From: Candidatus Gastranaerophilales bacterium
Lineage (GTDB): Bacteria > Bacillota > Clostridia > Lachnospirales > Lachnospiraceae
NCBI GenBank assembly: GCA_023663225.1
Contig: JAMPHU010000023.1
Span: 1 to 42,816, forward strand
Length of the DNA: 42,816 bases
Direction of reading: 5' to 3'
The notes beneath the pieces are model-generated. The model did not search any database, was not told where the DNA came from, and saw nothing but the letters and a program-made list of their open reading frames with translations. Shown here piece after piece: positions 37,060-42,816 of this stretch; position 1 is the first letter of the stretch; the number at the start of each line of letters is the position of its first letter. The translations under genes were made by a program, and so were the position numbers.

Positions 37060-38532
37060 ATGCAACAGGTTACGGAACAACAGATTCAGGCCATGGCTCC
37101 CAACGCGGCAGCCGCGGCAAACGGCCGGAAAATATCCCAAAAGGGCGGTTTTGTGCGGTTGGAATGTTCTGCGGACGACACCTTTTATCTGGGAGAATGT
37201 ACCGGCAGCGGGAAAAGCAACTACATTACCACCGTGGATTTCATAGACCCTGACAATCCCGTGTGCCGATGCTCCTGTCCCAGCCGTCAATTTCCCTGCA
37301 AGCATGGTCTTGCGCTTCTCTATGAGATTCTTGCAAAAAAGAATTTCGGTGTCTGTGAGATACCGGAAGATATCCTGAAAAAGCGGGAAAAGAAGCAGGC
37401 GAAAGAGGCAAAGAGCGCCACGGCTCAGAGCGCGGACGAGTTGACCGTCAGCGATCCGGAGGCGGCCAAAAAGAAAGCGTCCGCCGCCAAGAGCGCGAAG
37501 ACCGCCAAAGCCAAAAAGTTAAAAAAGCAGTTGGAAGGTCTTGATCTGGCGGCCAGACTGATACGGGAACTGACCAGAGCCGGACTCGGCGCCATGGGAG
37601 GCACGACGCTGAAAAATTATGAGCAGCTCGCCAAACAGTTGGGAGACTATTATCTGCCCGGCCCGCAACGACTGCTGAACGGATTGATTTTGGAGATCGC
37701 CGCTTTCCAGAAGGATGGCAGCGAGGGACATTACGATGCGGCGATTGCCCTCTTGGAGAAGTTCCGTACACTGGTCAAGAAATCCCAGCAATATCTGTCG
37801 GATAAATTAAAACAGGAGGATGTGGAACAGGACGATTCCCTTCTCTATGAAGAGCTGGGCGGCATCTGGAAGCTTTCCGAGCTGGAAGCTCTGGGCAGAG
37901 GAAAAGCGGATATGGATCTGATCCAACTATCCTTCTGGGTCGATTACGACGCCGCCAGAAAGGAATACATAGATACCGGATGCTGGGCGGATCTGGCGTC
38001 TGGAGAGATCTTCGTCACACACAACTATCGTCCGGTCAAGGCGTTAAAATATGTCAAGCAGGAGGATACTGTTTTTGGCGTGGCGCATGTTCCCATGGCC
38101 GTCTGTTATCCGGGGGAGGGTAATCTGCGCGTCCGCTGGGACGGCGCAAAGCTTCGTCCTGTGGAGAGCGAGGATCTGCAGAAACTCCGCACGCTGTCGG
38201 GCACTTCCCTCACAGCGGAGGCAAAGACCGCCAAGAATCTGCTGAAAAACGCCCTTGCCGATCCCTTGCATATACGCCTGATCTCATATGCCCTGTTGGG
38301 CCAGGCCGAAGAAGGCTTTGCGCTAAAGACTGAGGAAGGAGAGACTATTGCCCTGGGGGATGCGCCGGGCATGGAGCCTTCCACGGACAGGCTGGCCCTG
38401 CTGCCTGATCAAGATTTATTACAACATCAAACGCTGCTGGGAGCCTTTTATTATGACAGCGAGGCCAGACGCCTGAAAATACAGCCTCTCAGTATCATCA
38501 CCCAAGAGACCATCGTGCGTCTGCTGTATTAA
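37060..38532 (+). CDS. SWIM zinc-finger protein (YehQ-like role)
   Basis: The 490-residue protein has a SWIM finger near its N terminus: C71, C73, C80 and H82 in CRCSCPSRQFPCKHGLALL, a CxC...CxH zinc site that binds DNA or protein. A lysine/alanine-rich linker (about 105-155) follows, then a long, mainly helical region of unknown fold. AAGGAGG lies before ATG 37060; I prefer it over upstream ATG 37039. It heads a co-directional set with a helical protein, a MoxR ATPase and a DUF5682-type gene, the same kind of set as E. coli yehLMPQ, where YehQ is the SWIM member. Confidence 0.85.
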   Translation: MQQVTEQQIQAMAPNAAAAANGRKISQKGGFVRLECSADDTFYLGECTGSGKSNYITTVDFIDPDNPVCRCSCPSRQFPCKHGLALLYEILAKKNFGVCEIPEDILKKREKKQAKEAKSATAQSADELTVSDPEAAKKKASAAKSAKTAKAKKLKKQLEGLDLAARLIRELTRAGLGAMGGTTLKNYEQLAKQLGDYYLPGPQRLLNGLILEIAAFQKDGSEGHYDAAIALLEKFRTLVKKSQQYLSDKLKQEDVEQDDSLLYEELGGIWKLSELEALGRGKADMDLIQLSFWVDYDAARKEYIDTGCWADLASGEIFVTHNYRPVKALKYVKQEDTVFGVAHVPMAVCYPGEGNLRVRWDGAKLRPVESEDLQKLRTLSGTSLTAEAKTAKNLLKNALADPLHIRLISYALLGQAEEGFALKTEEGETIALGDAPGMEPSTDRLALLPDQDLLQHQTLLGAFYYDSEARRLKIQPLSIITQETIVRLLY

Positions 38533-38555
38533 GAAGGATAAGGAGGAAAGCATCA

Positions 38556-40505
38556 ATGGATATTTCACCGTTATATGAGCTGCGTGCAAGACTCCGCGCC
38601 GCCATGATCGCAGGCGCCGGTCTGCTCTCGGAGGATTTCCGCCTGAGGCGGGCGGCGGAATCTTTCGCGCCTTTGGAAAAAGCTTCGCCGATTTTTGCCA
38701 AGATCGGGCAGTTGACAGCCGCGCTCTTATCGCCGGAGACGGAGGACAAAGAGGACGCTCTGCTGGACGCAATCACCCTGACGGATGCTGTGCTGTGCAC
38801 CCAGGGAACCGTGTCAGTGGAGGGGGAAATAGAACCGATTGCCTGCAGCGGATGGGGCAGCGTCGTCACCAATGCGCCTTATTCCGTGGTCAAGACATTG
38901 ACAGAGTCTCTGACGACTTCCGGCAGCGGACATTACAGCTATGTGGAAGAAATCCACAGAGACCACCCCGAACTTTTTAAGGATTATCGCGTCAAGGCCG
39001 CCATGATCCAGGCGCTCGGCGCTTCCTACACAGAGCTTGCGGACGCGGTGACTGGATGGCTGAAAGAGGAGGATGCATCCATTCTGCCCCTGTTATGGAA
39101 AGACTTTGATCCGAAAGGGAAAAAGGAAATGGTTCGCCGCATCCATGTGATGTCGGCGATAGACGCGAAAGCATCCAACGCATTTTTTGTAAAAATGCTG
39201 CCGGAAGCGGAGAAAGAGGTACGCCAGGCTTTGATTTTTGCGCTGCGCTGCCACCCCGAAAATATAGATCTGCTTCTGGATCTGACTAAGACGGAAAAAG
39301 GAAACGCCAAAAAAATCGCCTACTACGCTCTGGCATATATGGAGGACGCGAAAGCGGAAGCTGCTTTCACAGAACTTTATGAGAAAAAGCCTGAGGAGGC
39401 CATGCAATATCTGGTTTATGTGGAAACGAAATGGGCTTCTCGTTTTGTAGCCCAAAAGCTAAAGGAACAATTATCGCCCTGGACAGAGATAAGCGCCGAA
39501 CCTGTATTGACTCCAGAACAGGAAATCCTGTTGGGCAAGATTCTGGCGGCTCTGCCCGGCAAGAGCGGCGAGGAAATCTGCGATAGTTTCCGCATGGCTG
39601 CCAATTTGGAGGATCGTCTGCATGTCGCTTATAAGGGACAAGTCACTGTGTGTGTTGTCGGCGGCGTCAGAGACATCATCATGGCAGGCATGAATTTGCG
39701 AAACAGAGAAAACACTTTTACGTTTCAGACCGCGATCCCCTATCTGCTGCACCAGGCATTGCACTGTCACCCGGATGAAGCGCTCTGCGCCCTTGCCGTG
39801 GAACTGTACGAGGCAGAGGGCAGGCGAGAGGGCAAACGCAAGGCATATTTTCCCGCCGCGTTGACGGCACAGCTCTTGACATCAGGAGACTGCTGCGACT
39901 GGCTGGAAGAACAATTAAAAAAGAAACTGTTGCAATCCAATCAAGACTTCTATCCTCTTCTGGCCAGAGGAATCGACGGTCTCAGATTCAGCGAGAGGGA
40001 AAATGCATATGTGCTGCGCATAGAGCGGCCCCACCGCCCCCATCCTTCGGGAGAATCGATGCCGGAATATTGTCAGCCGGTCAAACAAGATATCACCGGA
40101 CGCTTTACGGACATTCTCACTCGCTGTCAGGATCAAGATATCGATCAGGGATTGATGAACTGCATCAACAGCGAGGACGAAGCCTACTGCCGCAAGTTGG
40201 GGGATTATTTTTACAAGCGCGCTCCCAAAATAAAAGCTTCCAGAGATTATCTGCTGGCCCTGAAACGTTGCAAGTATCCCAAGTGTGAGGGTCTCGCGGT
40301 CAGTTATTTCTCCGATATGGGTTATACTCACTATTTCTCGGAGATTTATGGCTACGCGGCGATATTGCCGGGAGACAAGGCTGCTGTCTATGAGGAGATA
40401 CAGAGAGTCTACGACCTATATAAACAGGGACGGATCAAAATGCGGGACTCCGCCCAGGCGGAAGAGCGATTTTTGACCTATTTAGAGGAATTACGCACTT
40501 CATAG
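38556..40505 (+). CDS. Large helical (HEAT-like) protein of the SWIM-MoxR set
   Basis: The 649-residue soluble protein is predicted mostly helical. Repeated helix pairs around 150-330 (for example VRQALIFALRCHPENIDLL and AKKIAYYALAYMEDAKAEAA) suggest HEAT-like repeats and a scaffold role. No catalytic motif was seen. In similar clusters this position is often occupied by a DUF5691 or HEAT-repeat protein; I cannot confirm membership. It starts 23 bases after the SWIM gene with an AAGGAGG site and is followed by the ATPase after 47 bases. Confidence 0.75.
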   Translation: MDISPLYELRARLRAAMIAGAGLLSEDFRLRRAAESFAPLEKASPIFAKIGQLTAALLSPETEDKEDALLDAITLTDAVLCTQGTVSVEGEIEPIACSGWGSVVTNAPYSVVKTLTESLTTSGSGHYSYVEEIHRDHPELFKDYRVKAAMIQALGASYTELADAVTGWLKEEDASILPLLWKDFDPKGKKEMVRRIHVMSAIDAKASNAFFVKMLPEAEKEVRQALIFALRCHPENIDLLLDLTKTEKGNAKKIAYYALAYMEDAKAEAAFTELYEKKPEEAMQYLVYVETKWASRFVAQKLKEQLSPWTEISAEPVLTPEQEILLGKILAALPGKSGEEICDSFRMAANLEDRLHVAYKGQVTVCVVGGVRDIIMAGMNLRNRENTFTFQTAIPYLLHQALHCHPDEALCALAVELYEAEGRREGKRKAYFPAALTAQLLTSGDCCDWLEEQLKKKLLQSNQDFYPLLARGIDGLRFSERENAYVLRIERPHRPHPSGESMPEYCQPVKQDITGRFTDILTRCQDQDIDQGLMNCINSEDEAYCRKLGDYFYKRAPKIKASRDYLLALKRCKYPKCEGLAVSYFSDMGYTHYFSEIYGYAAILPGDKAAVYEEIQRVYDLYKQGRIKMRDSAQAEERFLTYLEELRTS

Positions 40506-40552
40506 CAAGTGTCATTATGCGAATGGTATAAAGAAAGGAACCCTACAAAGTT

Positions 40553-41635
40553 ATGGAAGAACAATTACAACGGCTGCCGGCCGAGCAGCTTTTTCAAAGA
40601 GAACTTGACGCGCTGGCCGCTGCCGAGAAAGATCCCGTTCCCACGGGTTGGCGGATGTCTCCCCGCTCCGTCCGCACATACATCTGCGGAGGCAAAGTGG
40701 GGGATATGGAGATCACCCCAAAATACATCGGACATGAACGGCTGGTGGAAATTGCCATAGCCACTTTGGTCACAGACCGAGCGCTTTTGCTGATCGGAGA
40801 GCCGGGCACGGCTAAGAGCTGGCTCTCAGAGCATCTGACCGCCGCCATCAACGGGGATTCCACCAAAGTGATCCAGGGCACGGCCGGAACCACGGAGGAA
40901 CAAATCCGCTATTCCTGGAATTACGCCATGTTGATCGCAAACGGCCCTTCCAGGGAGGCCATGCTGAAAAGTCCTGTGTTTCACGCCATGGAGACGGGAA
41001 CCATCGCCAGACTGGAAGAGATCTCCCGATGCGCTTCCGAAGTGCAGGATGCGTTGATCTCCATTTTGTCGGAAAAAAGGATCTCCGTGCCGGAACTCAG
41101 TATGGAAGTTCCCGCCAAGAAGGGTTTTGCCGTGATCGCCACAGCCAACACCAGAGACAAGGGCGTCAATGAAATGTCCGCGGCGTTGAAGCGTCGTTTT
41201 AATATCGTAGTGCTCCCCACTCCCGCCGATCTGGAATCTGAAATGGAGATCGTCCGCACCAGAGTGGCACAGCTTTCCGCCGGACTGGATCTGAACGCCT
41301 CTCTGCCGGAGTCCGAAGTGGTGGAAAAGGTTTGCACGATTTTCAGAGAGCTTCGCAGCGGAGAAACTTACGACCGCAGTCAGAAGTTAAAACCCACTTC
41401 GGGTGTGCTCTCCACTGCGGAGGCGATCTCTCTGTTATGCAACAGTATGGCTCTGGCGGGGAGTTTTGGCAGCGGGCATATCAGCGACGAAGATCTCGCC
41501 GCCGGACTGCAGGGGGCCGTCATCAAAGACGAAGAAAAAGATAATGTAGCCTGGAAGGAATATCTGGAAAATGTGATGAAGAAGCGGGGTTCCCATTGGA
41601 GCGGATTGTATCAGGCATGTAGAGGATTATTATGA
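40553..41635 (+). CDS. MoxR-type AAA+ ATPase (YehL-like role)
   Basis: The 360-residue ATPase has Walker A GEPGTAKS (82-89), a Walker B-like segment IARLEEISR (151-159), sensor 1 ATANTRDKG with N199, and a likely arginine finger in ALKRRF (211-216). Walker B reads EE where most MoxR proteins have DE, so the metal-binding residue is a glutamate. MoxR ATPases usually work with a von Willebrand A protein to remodel or insert cofactors into targets. Its stop overlaps the next gene start (ATGA), so coupling to the DUF5682-type protein is strong. Confidence 0.9.
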   Translation: MEEQLQRLPAEQLFQRELDALAAAEKDPVPTGWRMSPRSVRTYICGGKVGDMEITPKYIGHERLVEIAIATLVTDRALLLIGEPGTAKSWLSEHLTAAINGDSTKVIQGTAGTTEEQIRYSWNYAMLIANGPSREAMLKSPVFHAMETGTIARLEEISRCASEVQDALISILSEKRISVPELSMEVPAKKGFAVIATANTRDKGVNEMSAALKRRFNIVVLPTPADLESEMEIVRTRVAQLSAGLDLNASLPESEVVEKVCTIFRELRSGETYDRSQKLKPTSGVLSTAEAISLLCNSMALAGSFGSGHISDEDLAAGLQGAVIKDEEKDNVAWKEYLENVMKKRGSHWSGLYQACRGLL

Positions 41636-42816
41636 CACACCCTTATGTATTTGGTATTCGTCACCTGTCGCCTGCGGGCGCATGGCATCTGCGGCGATTT
41701 TTGACAGAGAAACAACCGCGTCTGGTTCTGGTGGAAGGGCCCGACGATCTAAGTGAATTGATGGCGGATATCACTCGGCCGCAGACAAAACCCCCCATCG
41801 CCATCCTTGCCTACACAAAGGAGGCTCCCGTGCGGACGATCCTTTACCCTTTTGCGGAATATTCCCCGGAATACCAAGCGATCGTTTGGTGCAAGGAGCA
41901 TGGGGTACCGTGCCGCTTTATCGATCTGCCGTCCGATGTTTTTCTGGCGCTGCCATCCGGCCGGCGGAACCAGACGGAGGGAGAGGAACGGCGCGTGAAC
42001 GCTTATGAACTTTTGGATCGCCAGACAGGGGCGGACGGGCAGGAAAGTTTTTGGGAACGAACCATGGAACATGCGCAGGACGCGGACGGATATTACAAAG
42101 GCGCCGCGCTGTTTGGCTCCAATCTGCGGGAACTCAACCAGGAATCGGGGCAGGATGCAGACTGGCCGGAGACTCTGGTGAGAGAAGCATATATGCGGCG
42201 TCAGATACAGACTGCGCTGAAGGAAGGATTTGCGCCGGAAGAAATCGTAGTCATCACGGGCGCTTATCATGTGGCCGGACTTTTGTCGGAGGACGCTCTG
42301 CCCATGACGGCGGAAGAATCGGCCTCTCTGCCCCGAGTGGAGGCCAGCCACACCCTCATGCCCTATTCCTATTACCGATTGTCCGCCCGATCCGGATATG
42401 GGGCCGGCAATAAAGCGCCGGCATATTATTCCCTGCTGTGGGAAGCCTTGCAGAGAGGTGATTTGCACTATGCGTCACAGGCTTATCTCTCGCGGATCGC
42501 CGGATATCAGAGAGAACATGGAACCCCCGTATCCTCTGCAGAGGTGATCGAGGCTGTCCGCCTGGCTGACTCGCTGTCAGGAATCAGGGGCGGCAAAGCT
42601 CCCGTTCTGCGCGATCTGCGGGATGCGGCAATCACTTGTCTGGGCGGGGGCAGCTTTTCTGCCGTCAGTCTGGCCGTAGCGGACACAGAGATCGGCGCCG
42701 CTATCGGTTCTCTGCCGGAGGGTGTCAGCCGCACCAGTATTCAGGAAGATTTTTACAGACAAATGAACTACCCCGCAGCAAGCTGCGGGGTATCGAAGCT
42801 CCGCGCTCGTCACATA
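41632..42816 (+). CDS. DUF5682-type protein (YehM-like), partial or interrupted
   Basis: The frame is open from ATG 41632 to the window end (395 codons, no stop). It begins PYVFGIRHLSPAGAWHLRRF and LVLVEGPDDLSELM, and later has VVITGAYHVAGLL; the GIRH and GAYH motifs vaguely recall the TraB/Tiki/EreA fold (speculative). The family is usually about twice this length. The last 16 codons (from 42769) read through a perfect palindrome and no longer look like the family, so the gene may be interrupted there. It overlaps the ATPase gene by four bases. A von Willebrand A gene would be expected next. Confidence 0.8.
   Translation, partial: MTHPYVFGIRHLSPAGAWHLRRFLTEKQPRLVLVEGPDDLSELMADITRPQTKPPIAILAYTKEAPVRTILYPFAEYSPEYQAIVWCKEHGVPCRFIDLPSDVFLALPSGRRNQTEGEERRVNAYELLDRQTGADGQESFWERTMEHAQDADGYYKGAALFGSNLRELNQESGQDADWPETLVREAYMRRQIQTALKEGFAPEEIVVITGAYHVAGLLSEDALPMTAEESASLPRVEASHTLMPYSYYRLSARSGYGAGNKAPAYYSLLWEALQRGDLHYASQAYLSRIAGYQREHGTPVSSAEVIEAVRLADSLSGIRGGKAPVLRDLRDAAITCLGGGSFSAVSLAVADTEIGAAIGSLPEGVSRTSIQEDFYRQMNYPAASCGVSKLRARHI
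42769..42792. repeat. Perfect GC-rich palindrome at the window edge, possible REP-like or element end
   Basis: TACCCCGCAGC (42769-42779) and GCTGCGGGGTA (42782-42792) are perfect 11-base arms around AA. It lies inside the DUF5682 frame. The design resembles dispersed palindromic repeats of clostridial genomes, but only one copy is visible here. Confidence 0.6.

Noticed and set aside
36939-37253. Open frame of 104 codons starting MMKYEIDRELTRL
   Set aside because: No good ribosome site, and from 37060 on it is only another frame of the SWIM gene. The first 40 codons may be a remnant, but I could not support a gene.

Overview
The window looks like chromosomal DNA from a spore-forming clostridium, most likely a Lachnospiraceae member (inference). 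Reasons: spoVG, a SleB-type cell-wall hydrolase, a GlgC/GlgD pair, DnaD plus DnaI primosome genes, a long (394-residue) PRPP synthetase variant, a DUF6145-type protein, strong GGAGG ribosome sites and mixed ATG/GTG/TTG starts. No rRNA, tRNA, CRISPR array or transposase gene was seen.

Layout. (1) 1-7512, minus strand: a housekeeping operon argF-birA-DUF6145-coaX-dusB-hypothetical-greA-lysS. It has a promoter in front of argF, a second near-perfect promoter in front of greA, and an intrinsic terminator after lysS. An unrelated partial gene lies at the left edge. (2) 7577-10343, minus: glgC-glgD-spoVG with promoter and terminator. The GlgC copy has lost several catalytic residues. (3) 10519-16441, plus: murC, then a DnaA-box cluster, then dnaD-dnaI-prs, then bioY behind a strong promoter that overlaps a BirA-like inverted repeat. 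(4) 16476-26930, minus: the complete F1Fo ATP synthase operon (atpZ, subunit-I-like, atpB-E-F-H-A-G-D-C), whose c subunit carries the sodium-binding residue set. Two hypothetical genes follow, one a large anchored extracytoplasmic protein with a decayed C39-like end. (5) 27033-31131: a DUF402 protein (plus) facing rpiB-sleB-like hydrolase-GGDEF cyclase (minus). (6) 31194-35951, minus: a DUF4026/DUF2314-type protein, an OmpR-family regulator, an ABC-2 exporter and a histidine kinase, with direct repeats that look like the regulator's operator. (7) 36000-37000, plus: an AT-rich patch with a RadC/JAB-type metalloprotease-like gene and a 60-residue hypothetical. (8) 37060-42816, plus: SWIM zinc-finger protein, a long probably alpha-helical protein, a MoxR-type AAA+ ATPase and a DUF5682-type protein cut by the window end. 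This gene set resembles the E. coli yehLMPQ operon and is the best candidate for a poorly described system.

Connections. BirA (5439-6440) probably represses bioY (15884-16441). The DnaA boxes may tie primosome expression to replication status. The ATPase, SWIM and DUF5682 genes are tightly packed or overlapping and probably act together. A perfect palindrome near the window's right edge may interrupt the DUF5682 gene.
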